Part shown: in pieces, positions 1 through 13,000 of the stretch
Numbering within the stretch: position 1 is the stretch's first letter
Layout of the letters: each line of letters opens with the position of its first letter
NCBI RefSeq assembly: GCF_000002235.5
Contig: NW_022145601.1
Location: 7,823,660 to 7,887,659, forward strand
Length of the DNA: 64,000 bases
Origin: Strongylocentrotus purpuratus
Taxonomy: Eukaryota; Echinodermata; Echinoidea; Camarodonta; Strongylocentrotidae
Reading direction: 5' to 3'
Notes under the pieces: model-generated
The model's database searches: none
The model's input: the letters and a program-made list of their open reading frames with translations, nothing else
Told to the model about the DNA's origin: nothing
Position numbers and translations under genes: made by a program

Positions 1-99
1 CGTAAGTCAACTTTGTCCAAAACAAGGCTGTATTTTGTTTGACTATAAAATATCATCAAGGACAATGTCGAATCGAAATATTATCAGAAATATAAAGAT

Positions 100-3000
100 G
101 ACTACCACTTGGAATGGCCTTTGTTGAATTGGGAAATCTACGAAAGGCGAATACTACGCATTTTGTACAGTTTGCGGCGCAGATATCTCCATCAAGAGTG
201 GGGGAAAGAAAAGGATGTATTTCGCCACATCACATCTGACAAAACACAAGAAACAGCGAAAATCAAGGGGCAAACTACAAAAGGATACAGAGCTTTTTCA
301 GGTTAGTATGAACAGTTCTAGATTTGTAAAATCGAGAAATAGTCTACCCCTCCATACCATAGACTGCGTTCATTTCGTCAGTAGTTGGGGACCTCATTAA
401 TCTCCCTAAAAAATTTGACTTACTCATAAACACGTGTGCGGACTTGAAGGGTGATTTTCTCACGATTTTATGTTTTTATTTGAAATACTAATCTGCACGT
501 TGACTGTTTTATGCCAGTATCATGAACTTTAATAGTTTGTTAGGTTACACACATTGCAAGACAATAGCATCATTTTTATGAATTGCTTCGATCCTTAGTT
601 TTGAAAATTCGAATTTGACCGTTTAAATCGTATTTAGCGCCCTCTCTCGGTGATCAATGATGTTTTGTTAATTATCTGGCATATGCAATGTTATTTAAAA
701 AAGATTTGACCACAGAATGATAAAAAAGATAAATTCTGAAATTTTATCCAATCTGTGCATGGGAAGGTGTTCTTTATCAAGGAAGAAGATTTTGGTTAAT
801 TATCGGGGATAACGATAATGAATATTTTGAGCACATTTTAGTAATAGCTTTACTAATAATCATTTATTTTTCACAATATTTTGTGCAAGATTATGCTTGA
901 TACTATTTTTCATTTTATTCAGATTTTAAGACAAATTCGGGGATAAAAATATTCGCTTTTACCAAAACTGTAGTTACTTTAAACTTTTAAAGAGAATATG
1001 TAAACTGCAATCTGATTTTTTTTTCCTTTCAAAGTTTTTCTTAAATTTTATTTTATATCGTTTTTTTTCCAGTCAGCAGCTGGTGATGCACGGTGCAACC
1101 AAGGCCGAAGCTCTGTTTACAGGCTTTCTGGTAGAGCACAATTTACCAGTTGCCGTCAGATCACGCTGGCCCCATTTTCAAGAAAATGTTTCCCGACTCG
1201 AAACATTGCTACCAAGTACGGTTCTGCAAGAACCAAAACTTCGTCAATGATCCATGCGATGAGCAAGAATACATCTGCCTTGATTGCTGAAGAGGCTCGG
1301 AATTCGGTTTTCAGCTTGGCGACTGATGGGTCAAATGACGGCGGCTCTGAACAGCTATATCCCGTGCTACTTAACTATTTTGATGAAACAAAAGAAAAAG
1401 TTGTTCAGGCATTGTTAAGCTTGCCTGCACTTACAGATGGTGCTTCAACAGGGGAAAAACATATTCCAGCTTCTCAATAAAGAACTGTCAAAGGAAAAGA
1501 TTCCATGGAGCAACTGCATATCCTTTGTTGCAGACAATGCATCCGTAAGCTAGGTAGACACAAGGGTGTAGCGGCCTTTATACAGAAGGGAACATTCTGA
1601 ATGTTATGTCGTAGGATGCCCATGCCACATGGCGCACAATACAGCTGAGAAAGCCTCTAAAGCGCTTCCAATAGCCATTGATGAACTACTCATTGACATT
1701 TACTACTATCTGGATAAGAGTAGTAAGCGCCAGAAAGCTTAAATCTCTACAGATTTTGTGTGATACTGGTGTTCGGAAGATTTTGAAGCATGGTCAACTC
1801 GATGGCTTTCTCTCGGGCTATGTATTGACAGACTTTTGTCACATGGCAACCACTGCAACTCTTTTTTAAAGAAGAGATGAAGGGTAGCACAATGACCAGA
1901 AGACCAGTTTCAACAAAAACAGGACCATTAGCTGAGAAGACTGCCAAGGCATCTAGCACCACCAAACACTTCGATGTCTGCACCAAAGAAAGGACCATCT
2001 GCTGAGAAGACTTCCAAGTCATCTAGCACAACAAGCACTTTGATGTCTGCACCAAAGAAAGGACCATCTGCTGAGAAGACTGCCAAGACATCCATTACAT
2101 CAACCAGCTCGTTGACAGCTACATCAAAGCAATACTCATCGGTTTCAAGGACTTTGAAAAGGAAATCAAGCGGGCCTCAGGGTGCATTACCTGCCAAGCG
2201 ACCTGTTCTGAAAGCTGGAACCTTGACTGCACCAATTCTTCAGGAATCACGTCTGGTCAGAGTCCATCGTTTGCTGATATCACCCCAAACCAAACTGTAT
2301 TGTTACTTCCTCAAATACAGTAACAAGATCTTTGATGACATCAACCTACTCCTACAGAGAGAAGAACCCTGCATTCAATTCTTAATAAGCAGCTTAATAA
2401 AGCCTTCCAAGATATGCTTGTTAGATTCGTGCAGCCAACAGTGATTGTTGAATGTTCTGATGTCAAGAAAGTGCAGTATGGTATAAGAGAGATGCCAGAA
2501 GTCAGATAAAGATCTAATGATTGGAAAAGATGCCAAGGAATACCTGGAGAGTACAACAAGCCAGAAGATGATTCTCCCCTTCGTCTTACAGATGTTGATT
2601 TGACATACTTCTACTTGTCGGTGAGGAAGTATTATGAATCAGCATGTGACTATGCCTTGAAAACCTGGCCACTAGATGTCAAGTTCCTTAAGGGGCTGAA
2701 GTGATTGATGTCAGTTCCAGAAGAGATGTGTCATTTTCATCTGTGCAATACTTTGTTGAAAAGTACCCTTGCATTTTGAACAGACAATCAGAGAATGGAG
2801 ACCTGGACAAGCTTGAGCTGAATTTGCACAATACCAGGTTGAAGACTTTTCAGGGGAACCAGAGATCCTGAACAAAAACTTGAGAATAGACAAGAAATGG
2901 TCTGCAATTTCAAAGATGGAGGATGGCAATGGCTCAAAGAAATACACACTTCTGAGCAAAGTGATGAAATCTTTGCTTGTGATACCACATTCCAATGCTT

Positions 3001-3440
3001 CATGTGAAAGAGTTTTTAGCATTGTTAGGAAGAACAAAACTGATTTCAGGGGATCAATGAATTTGAAAAACACTTCAAGCACTCCTAACAGAGAAAATTG
3101 CCACACAGATGTCCCATGCTACCAAAGGGAGTATAGCAAGGACCTCCTTAGCAAACTCAAGCAAGCAACCTACCAGTCACTTCAAGGAAAACCCTCAAGC
3201 ACACCCCAGTCCTTGCCTTCCACAAGTACATCCCCCATTTCACAATAGAGGTAACAGGAGTTCATAGTCTGAAATATGATGATGTGAAGTTCATATGTTA
3301 TCAATTGTATGCAAATAAAATGTGCCATATCAAAGCCTTCCATTTTGAGAAATCATTGAAAAAATGTGTTCTAAAAGGGTTTCAAAGAGGCTTAAACCAA
3401 GAGCTTTTGGGGGCCTGCCCCCTGCCCCCCCCCCCCTCAG
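100..3440 (+). pseudogene. degraded hAT-family DNA transposon (transposase remnant)
   Basis: Pieces of a hAT transposase lie in order but in different frames. A BED-like zinc finger sits at about 140-290 (CTVCG, then HLTKHKK). An intron-like gap follows at about 303-1071, ending in a T-rich tract and CAG. The TKAEALFTGFLVEHNLP segment starts near 1105, and a catalytic-core segment reading FSLATDGSNDGGSEQLYPVL lies at 1300-1370. An ILCDTGVRKILKHG segment is near 1755, and TKLYCYFLKYSNKIFDDINL lies at 2290-2350. The C-terminal dimerisation motif HSNASCERVFS is at 2989-3021. Stops and frameshifts separate nearly every piece, at least six in all, so it is a fossil DNA transposon. Terminal inverted repeats were not identified; the C-run/CAGGGGC stretch at 3415-3446 may be the right end, because HYR-intron sequence begins immediately after it. 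Confidence 0.85.
1915..2125 (+). repeat. 69-bp tandem repeat inside the hAT remnant
   Basis: Three tandem copies with starts near 1921, 1991 and 2060 (spacings 70 and 69 bp). Copies 2 and 3 encode a 23-residue unit including SAPKKGPSAEKT; copy 1 differs by one base in length and so falls in another frame. The unit is rich in Ser, Thr, Lys and Pro, unlike the transposase segments on either side. Confidence 0.8.
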
Positions 3441-3518
3441 GGGCACTAAGAGTTGATTGTAACTGCATGCCACAGCGTGTACAAGAGGTGCGCTAAGAAG
3501 AGATCTTTAAAGTGCCCT

Positions 3519-3715
3519 GGCATTTGCTCCGGGTTTTAATTCGGCAAAGGCATTCGATTAGGGTGAGGGTTGCGGCTGCAGTCAGGTTTCACTAGGTGAG
3601 GTTGGGATGAGAGTTGGGGTTAGGTATGTGTGTGTTTGTTGGGTTCAGCGTTATGATAAAGACTTTGGTGAGTGTGTAGGAAATCGACGCAGAACAATTG
3701 GCGCAGGAGCAAGTG
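3519..3715. mobile_element. TTTGCTCC-family MITE before exon A1
   Basis: The ends are an imperfect inverted repeat: GGCATTTGCTCCGG at left, and GGCGCAGGAGCAAGTG at right. The interior is rich in TTAGGG/GTTAGG-like words. It ends about 60 bp before the exon A1 acceptor. The same element lies before A2, A3, C1 and C2, in truncated form before the B exons and C3, and beyond the F-box gene at 36855-37059. Confidence 0.6.
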
Positions 3716-3776
3716 AAGTACAACCTAGAAACAATGCGTGCCTATATTCATTTTTCGTATCGTTTTATTTGAACAG

Positions 3777-4018
3777 ATGATGAGGCTCCGACACTCACTT
3801 GCGGCAAGGGGGGCAGGTACCAGCAGCCCTGTTGTTGGACAGCTGCAGCTTTTTGCTGAGGGCGGTGCGCCCGACGACAATGTGGAGGTGACGAGCATCA
3901 CTGCTGAGCCAACTTTCGAGGGGAGATGAGTACCCTCTCGGAGAGACAACCGTGGTTATCACCGCTGTAGATGCTGCTGGAAATGAGGCAAGCTGTACCG
4001 CAACGGTTACAGTTGAGG
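3777..4018 (+). pseudogene. HYR exon A1, frame-broken copy
   Basis: Same sequence as exons A2 and A3 (243 bp each) but 242 bp long. Relative to them it lacks two bases in the G-run near 3810 and has one extra base near 3924, so the reading frame is lost in the middle and a stop follows at once. The 3' end still reads AAGNEASCTATVTVEG in the correct downstream frame, and both splice sites are intact. It is either a decayed edge copy of the array, a skipped exon, or a sequencing error in homopolymers. Confidence 0.8.
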
Positions 4019-7000
4019 GTAAGTCTACGAAGTCAGATATGGAAAAGAAATGGAATATTCTTAGGGCAGCTCCTATGAAGCGTCTGCACCATTTGCATCA
4101 GCATTTACCAACGTTGACTGTTGAACATGCCTAAGATCTTCTCTCATAATGTTGATAAGTACCGTGTGCAATGTTAGATCGAACATTTTGTGCGCTTACC
4201 CGTGCTTGCGCATAGGTAATCTTGAGTAAATTGCCGCAATTTTCACTGGCAATGCAAATAAGATGTAGAAAAGATGGTAGAGTACATATTGAGCAGTTTC
4301 TTTGTGTCTGACAGTGAAGTCCAGCAAGTAAACAGGTTTACTTGCATAATTTGAATATTAAGACACTGATAACGTTTAAATTTCACAGATAGACATACAT
4401 GGACATATTCAGAATTCCTGCAAAGTTCTACAGAATTGATGTTGGCTGCAAAAGGGACATAGTATATTTAAAGAGAAACAAAACGTACATTGACTCATAA
4501 AATGGGTACATGACATTTTATTACTCAACTGCGGAGGAAGTATATGTTTTATTAATTTTTTTGGCAGTGGCATGACAAGTTGTTTCTATGATGGCAAGTG
4601 GGATATTGTTCCAAAAACTTCCATGCTTTTGAATCAGCCACTGTAAAAAAAATTCCTGTAGGTGAGAGTCTGGATTTAGGATTTAGGATTAGTGCGTCAG
4701 TTGTTGCACGAATGATGCAAGCTGGTCTACCGGTATATATTTGGAGGGTGTTATTAAGATATTCAGGTGTCCAATGATTTAGAATTTTGTAGACATCAAA
4801 AGAATGCGTTGTTCAGTTGTTGAGGTAACCAGTGGAGTTCTGTAATCAAGTGCAGTCTGAGATTGAAAGCCAAAGATTAATCTAGTGGCTCGATCCTGGA
4901 CAGTTTCTTCTTCTTTCATCCCTTCCATATTTTGCAGACAAAACATAAAGACAATTGTAATAATCTAATGTTTATAGAATAAGCATGGTCATGACTATAG
5001 TCTTAGCATCAATGAATCTAGGAATCCGCCATATAACCCAGAGATAATGAGTACAATCATGCTATATACAGATTGTTTATATTAGAAGACAATGTGAACA
5101 TTTTATTACTGCAAACCCCAAGATTTGTTACTATTAGAGGAAATAGGAATAAGATCATTTACATCAAGTTGCAGACAGGAAATATGTTCAAGATAGCAAG
5201 CAGAGGAACAAAGAGCCATGAATCCAGAGTTAGTACCGTTCAATTTTAATTCAAAGACATCCAAGTGTCTAATTCAGCAATGAATAGTGAGATTTGTAGA
5301 GTACTTTCATGAAAATTTTCCGGAGAGCATGGGTCAACAGATATATTCTACTGAATGACATCAGCATAGCTTCTTAACCATATTTATGGACAATGGCGTA
5401 GTGTAGCCTCAGTCATTTCGGGGGGGGGGGGGGGGGGGGGGACCAGTTTTTAGTCTACTAGGTCAGCGATTTTTCAACCTTTTGTAAGTCATGGCACCCT
5501 TTCAGGTTTAAAATGTTTGCATCACCCCATTCCAAATTCATCAAAGAGGATTTTTTTTTCCATCGGAGGGCGGTGAGGGCCTCTTGTCTGAACATCATGC
5601 TATCCAGATCCTTACTATTGCGAGCAAGCAGAAGCGAGCAAGCAAAAACGAATTGAAAAAATGTTGCAGTCATCAATATACGCTAGTATGAGGATATTCA
5701 TGGACCTCTCTGCTTGAATTTGGTGAGTGTAATGATGCAGAGCAATTGGCGTAGGAGCAAGTGAAGTACAACCTAGAAACAATGCGTGCCTCTATTCATT
5801 TCTTGTATTGTTTTTATTCTATTAAACAGATGATACAGATCCGGTGGTTGTCTGCGTGGCCACTGCTACAACAACTACTAGTGCAGGGTCTGCTGTTAAT
5901 GGGGCCGACCTTGTGGCCGCCTCGGACAACGTAGCAGTTGTGAGTACAACTTTCAATCCAGACCTGGAGTCTTACACAGTTGGATCAACACCGGTGGTTG
6001 TCACCGTAGAAGATGCTGCTGGGAATTCTGCAAGCTGTACCGCAACGGTTAGCGTTACGGGTAAGACTACGAAGTCAGATACGGAAAAGAAATGGAATAT
6101 TCTTAGGGCAGCTCCTTTGAAGCGTCTACTGTACACCATTTGCATTAGCGTTTAATTACCAACGTTGACTGTTGAACATTGCCTAAGATCTTCTCTCATA
6201 ATGTTGATAAGTACCGTGTGCAATGTTAGATCGAACATTTTGTGCGCTTACCCGTGCTTGCGCATAGGTAATCTTGAGTAAATTGCCGCAATTTTCACTG
6301 GCAATGCAAATAAGATGTAGAAAAGAGAGTAGAGTACTTGTTGAGCAGTTTCTTTGAAGCGTCCGAGAATATAAGCATTCATCGACAGTGGACGCGGCAA
6401 AATAAATTCTGCTACATGTATAGTGCAGAGCAGTAGTGAAATGTTCGAAAGTGGTTATCAAGTGCCTATCGCATCATGTGTGTCTGTAAAATGGCTCTTA
6501 TATAGTCAGCTAATGCGGAAGTGTAAGTCAGATGTTCGAAAGTCATATGGTGTAATTGGGGTCAAAATATTTAAAATATAGTAATTATAGCAGCAGGAGA
6601 GAAATAGAGAAAGAGTGACACAGATAGAGAGGTTGAGAGTACTCCCCTCCATGCACACAGACAATTCAAATCGATGTCCTCATGGGGAATAGACATTTCA
6701 CTCGATCGCTTGATTACATCGATTCTTAAAATCACATTCCAAAGCGTATGCTTCAGTAGTGTCTGTAATGATTTCTCTTTTGAATATGTATAGGCCTCGA
6801 TCCATACTAGTCTTGTCCTCATAGGGGAATCCGCCTAGGGGAGAAACGCATTATTTTCTTCATCGTCCTTTAACATACGTTTAATAGCATTTGCCTTCAT
6901 TCCTTGGCGAGCATCCAGTTCAAGCCGCTATGCCATTTTTGAAGTTGCAAATTAAGGATTCTTCTGACAACAGGAAAATCTGTCGGACTGTGAAAGTGAA

Positions 7001-10000
7001 GTTTTCCTTGATACATGTACATTCCTCAGGGCCTTGCATTTTCATTTGAATTATGTTACAGAGTTGATTTGTAACTGCATGCCACAGCGTGTACAAGAGG
7101 TGTGCTAAGAAGAGATCTTTAAAGTGCCCTGGCATTTGCTCCGGGTTTAATTCGGCAAGGGTATTGGATTGGGGGGAGGGTTACGGTTGCAGTTAGGTTT
7201 CATTAGGTGAGGTTAGGATGAGAGTTGCAGGTTAGGCCTGGTGTTTGTTGGGTTCAGCGTTATGATTAAGAATTTGGTGAGTGTGTAGGAAATTGACGCA
7301 GAACAATTGGCGTAGGAGCAAGTGAAGTACAACCTAGAAACAATGCGTGCCTCTATTCATTTCTCGTATTGTTTTATTCTGTTAAACAGATGATACAGAT
7401 CCGGAAGTTAGCTGCGAGGCCGTAACTGCATTTACTAGTCGAGGGTCTACTGTTGAATCGGAACAACTTGTGACAGAGGCCTCGGACAATGTATTGGTTG
7501 TGAGTACAACTTTCGATCCAGAGCAGACGTCTTACCCAGTTGGATCAACACCGGTGGTTGTCACCGTAGCAGATGCTGCTGGAAATGAGGCAAGCTGTAC
7601 CGCAACGGTTACAGTTGAGGGTAAGTCTACGAAGTCAGATACGGAAAAGAAATGGAATATTCTTAGGGCAGCTCCTTTGAAGCGTCTACCGTACACCATT
7701 TGCATTAGCGTTTAATTACCAACGTTGACTGTTGAACATTGCCTAAGATCTTCTCTCATAATGTTGATAAGTACCGTGTGCAATGTTAGATCGAACATTT
7801 TGTGCGCTTACCCGTGCTTGCGCATAGGTAATCTTGAGTAAATTGCCGCAATTTTCACTGGCAATGCAAATAAGATGTAGAAAAGAGAGTAGAGTACTTG
7901 TTGAGCAGTTTCTTTGAAGCGTCCGAGAATATAAGCATTCATCGACAGTGGACGCGGCAAAATAAATTCTGCTACATGTATAGTGCAGAGCAGTAGTGAA
8001 ATGTTCGAAAGTGGTTATCAAGTGCCTATCGCATCATGTGTGTCTGTAAAATGGCTCTTATAGTCAGCTAATGCGGAAGTGTAAGTCAGATGTTCCAAAG
8101 TCATATGGTGTAATTGGGGGTCAAAATATTTAAAATATAGTAATTATAGCAGCAGGAGAGAAATAGAGAAAGAGTGACACAGATAGAGAGGTTGAGAGTA
8201 CTCCCCTCCATGCACACAGACAATTCAAATCGATGTCCTCATGGGGAATATACTAATGACATTTCACTCGATCGCTTGATTACATCGATTCTTAAAATCA
8301 CATTCCAAAGCGTATGCTTCAGTAGTGTCTGTAATGATTTCTCTTTTGAATATGTATAGGCTTCGATCCATACTAGTCTTGTCCTCATAGGGGAATCCGC
8401 CTAGGGGAGAAACGCATTATTTTCTTCATCGTCCTTTAACATACGTTTAATAGCATTTGCCTTCATTCCTTGGCGAGCATCCAGTTCAAGCCGCTATGCC
8501 ATTTTTGAAGTTGCAAATTAAGGATTCTTCTGACAACAGGAAAATCTGTCGGACTGTGAAAGTGAAGTTTTCCTTGATACATGTACATTCCTCAGGGCCT
8601 TGCATTTTCATTTGAATTATGTTACAGAGTTGATTTGTAACTGCATGCCACAGCGTGTACAAGAGGTGCGCTAAGAAGAGATCTTTAAAGTGCCCTGGCA
8701 TTTGCTCCGGGTTTTAATTCGGCAAAGGTATTCGATTAGGGTGAGGGTTGCGGCTGCAGTCAGGTTTCACTAGGTGAGGTTGGGATGAGAGTTGGGGTTA
8801 GGTATGGTGTTTGTTGGGTTCAGCGTTATGATAAAGACTTTGGTGAGTGTGTAGGAAATCGACGCAGAACAATTGGCGCAGGAGCAAGTGAAGTACAACC
8901 TAGAAACAATGCGTGCCTATATTCATTTTTCGTATCGTTTTATTTGAACAGATGATGAGGCTCCGACACTCACTTGCGGCAAGGTGGGGGCAGGTACCAG
9001 CAGCCCTGTTGTTGGACAGCTGCAGCTTTTTGCTGAGGGCGGTGCGCCCGACGACAATGTGGAGGTGACGAGCATCACTGCTGAGCCAACTTTCGAGGGG
9101 GATGAGTACCCTCTCGGAGAGACAACCGTGGTTATCACCGCTGTAGATGCTGCTGGAAATGAGGCAAGCTGTACCGCAACGGTTACAGTTGAGGGTAAGT
9201 CTACGAAGTCAGATATGGAAAAGAAATGGAATATTCTTAGGGCAGCTCCTATGAAGCGTCTGCACCATTTGCATCAGCATTTACCAACGTTGACTGTTGA
9301 ACATTGCCTAAGATCTTCTCTCATAATGTTGATAAGTACCGTGTGCAATGTTAGATCGAACATTTTGTGCGCTTACCCGTGCTTGCGCATAGGTAATCTT
9401 GAGTAAATTGCCGCAATTTTCACTGGCAATGCAAATAAGATGTAGAAAAGATGGTAGAGTACATATTGAGCAGTTTCTTTGTGTCTGACAGTGAAGTCCA
9501 GCAAGTAAACAGGTTTACTTGCATAATTTGAATATTAAGACACTGATAACGTTTAAATTTCACAGATAGGACATACATGACATATTCAGAATTCCTGCAA
9601 AGTTCTACAGAATTGATGTTGGCTGCAAAAGGGACATAGTATATTTAAAGAGAAACAAAACGTACATTGACTCATAAAATGGGTACATGACATTTTATTA
9701 CTCAACTGCGGAGGAAGTATATGTTTTATTATTTTTTTTGGCAGTGGCATGACAAGTTGTTTCTATGATGGCAAGTGGGATATTGTTCCAAAAACTTCCA
9801 TGCTTTTGAATCAGCCACTGTAAAAAAAATTCCTGTAGGTGAGAGTCTGGATTTAGGATTTAGGATTAGTGCGTCAGTTGTTGCACGAATGATGCAAGCT
9901 GGTCTACCGGTATATATTTGGAGGGTGTTATTAAGATATTCAGGTGTCCAATGATTTAGAATTTTGTAGACATCAAAAGAATGCGTTGTTCAGTTGTTGA

Positions 10001-13000
10001 GGTAACCAGTGGAGTTCTGTAATCAAGTGCAGTCTGAGATTGAAAGCCAAAGATTAATCTAGTGGCTCGATCCTGGACAGTTTCTTCTTCTTTCATCCCT
10101 TCCATATTTTGCAGACAAAACATAAAGACAATTGTAATAATCTAATGTTTATAGAATAAGCATGGTCATGACTATAGTCTTAGCATCAATGAATCTAGGA
10201 ATCCGCCATATAACCCAGAGATAATGAGTACAATCATGCTATATACAGATTGTTTATATTAGAAGACAATGTGAACATTTTATTACTGCAAACCCCAAGA
10301 TTTGTTACTATTAGAGGAAATAGGAATAAGATCATTTACATCAAGTTGCAGACAGGAAATATGTTCAAGATAGCAAGCAGAGGAAAAAAAAGAGACATGA
10401 ATCCAGAGTTAGTACCGTTCAATTTTAATTCAAAGACATCCAAGTGTCTAATTCAGCAATGAATAGTGAGATTTGTAGAGTACTTTCATGAAAATTTTCC
10501 GGAGAGCATGGGTCAACAGATATATTCTACTGAATGACATCAGCATAGCTTCTTAACCATATTTATGGACAATGGCATAGTGTAGCCTCAGTCATTTCGG
10601 GGGGGGGGGGGGGGGACCAGTTTTTAGTCTACTAGGTCAGCGATTTTTCAACCTTTTGTAAGTCATGGCACCCTTTCAGGTTTAAAATGTTTGCATCACC
10701 CCATTCCAAATTCATCAAAGAGGATTTTTTTTTCCATCGGAGGGCGGTGAGGGCCTCTTGTCTGAACATCATGCTATCCAGATCCTTACTATTGCGAGCA
10801 AGCAGAAGCGAGCAAGCAAAAACGAATTGAAAAAATGTTGCAGTCATCAATATACGCTAGTATGAGGATATTCATGGACCTCTCTGCTTGAATTTGGTGA
10901 GTGTAATTGACGCAGAGCAATTGGCGTAGGAGCAAGTGAAGTACAACCTAGAAACAATGCGTGCCTCTATTCATTTCTTGTATTGTTTTTATTCTATTAA
11001 ACAGATGATACAGATCCGGTGGTTGTCTGCGTGGCCACTGCTACAACAACTACTAGTGCAGGGTCTGCTGTTAATGGGGCCGACCTTGTGGCCGCCTCGG
11101 ACAACGTAGCAGTTGTGAGTACAACTTTCAATCCAGACCTGGAGTCTTACACAGTTGGATCAACACCGGTGGTTGTCACCGTAGAAGATGCTGCTGGGAA
11201 TTCTGCAAGCTGTACCGCAACGGTTAGCGTTACGGGTAAGACTACGAAGTCAGATACGGAAAAGAAATGGAATATTCTTAGGGCAGCTCCTTTGAAGCGT
11301 CTACTGTACACCATTTGCATTAGCGTTTAATTACCAACGTTGACTGTTGAACATTGCCTAAGATCTTCTCTCATAATGTTGATAAGTACCGTGTGCAATG
11401 TTAGATCGAACATTTTGTGCGCTTACCCGTGCTTGCGCATAGGTAATCTTGAGTAAATTGCCGCAATTTCACTGGCAATGCAAATAAGATGTAGAAAAGA
11501 TGGTAGAGTACTTGTTGAGCAGTTTCTTTGAAGCGTCCGAGAATATAAGCATTCATCGACAGTGGACGTGGCAAAATAAATTCTGCTACATGTATAGTGC
11601 AGAGCAGTAGTGAAATGTTCGAAAGTGGTTATCAAGTGCCTATCGCATCATGTGTGTCTGTAAAATGGCTCTTATATAGTCAGCTAATGCGGAAGTGTAA
11701 GTCAGATGTTCGAAAGTCATATGGTGTAATTGGGGTCAAAATATTTAAAATATAGTAATTATAGCAGCAGGAGAGAAATAGAGAAAGAGTGACACAGATA
11801 GAGAGGTTGAGAGTACTCCCCTCCATGCACACAGACAATTCAAATCGATGTCCTCATGGGGAATATACTAATGACATTTCACTCGATCGCTTGATTACAT
11901 CGATTCTTAAAATCACATTCCAAAGCGTATGCTTCAGTAGTGTCTGTAATGATTTCTCTTTTGAATATGTATAGGCCTCGATCCATACTAGTCTTGTCCT
12001 CATAGGGGAATCCGCCTAGGGGAGAAACGCATTATTTTCTTCATCGTCCTTTAACATACGTTTAATAGCATTTGCCTTCATTCCTTGGCGAGCATCCAGT
12101 TCAAGCCGCTATGCCATTTTTGAAGTTGCAAATTAAGGATTCTTCTGACAACAGGAAAATCTGTCGGACTGTGAAAGTGAAGTTTTCCTTGATACATGTA
12201 CATTCCTCAGGGCCTTGCATTTTCATTTGAATTATGTTACAGAGTTGATTTGTAACTGCTTGCCACAGCGTGTACAAGAGGTGCGCTAAGAAGAGATCTT
12301 TAAAGTGCCCTGACATTTGCTCCGGGTTTTAATTCGGCAAGGGTATTGGATTGGGGGGAGAGTTACGGTTGCAGTTAGGTTTCATTAGGTGAGGTTAGGA
12401 TGAGAGTTGCAGGTTAGGCCTGGTGTTTGTTGGGTTCAGCGTTATGATTAAGAATTTGGTGAGTGTGTAGGAAATTGACGCAGAACAATTGGCGCAGGAG
12501 CAAGTGAAGTACAACCTAGAAACAATGCGTGCCTCTATTCATTTTTCGTATCGTTTTATTTGAACAGATGATGAGGCTCCGACACTCACTTGCGGCAAGG
12601 TGGGGGCAGGTACCAGCAGCCCTGTTGTTGGACAGCTGCAGCTTTTTGCTGAGGGCGGTGCGCCCGACGACAATGTGGAGGTGACGAGCATCACTGCTGA
12701 GCCAACTTTCGAGGGGGATGAGTACCCTCTCGGAGAGACAACCGTGGTTATCACCGCTGTAGATGCTGCTGGAAATGAGGCAAGCTGTACCGCAACGGTT
12801 ACAGTTGAGGGTAAGTCTACGAAGTCAGATATGGAAAAGAAATGGAATATTCTTAGGGCAGCTCCTATGAAGCGTCTGCACCATTTGCATCAGCATTTAC
12901 CAACGTTGACTGTTGAACATTGCCTAAGATCTTCTCTCATAATGTTGATAAGTACCGTGTGCAATGTTAGATCGAACATTTTGTGCGCTTACCCGTGCTT

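Larger units (their letters stand above)
4019..5829 (+). repeat. L-type intron (L/s hybrid) between A1 and B1
   Basis: About 1.8 kb. It holds an antisense LINE fragment (about 4557-4960), a 22-base G run (5420-5441), a hAT-terminus-like stretch (5457-5520) and a junction at about 5717-5722, where L sequence (CTCTCTGCTTGAA) passes into s sequence (TTTGGTGAGTGT). It ends with the right end of the TTTGCTCC MITE and the acceptor. No gene seen. Confidence 0.75.

Noticed and set aside
1-3440. Host zinc-finger (ZBED/BED-type) gene
   Set aside because: The segments follow hAT transposase order but are broken by stops and frame changes throughout, so a fossil transposon fits better than a domesticated gene.
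5458-5676. 72-codon antisense frame beginning MMTATFFQF, repeated four times
   Set aside because: Conserved only because the L intron is duplicated; it overlaps a hAT-terminus-like repeat and has no domain.
6183-6461. 92-codon antisense frame repeated in s introns
   Set aside because: Copied with the intron; the B2-A3 copy is shortened, and there is no motif or splice context.
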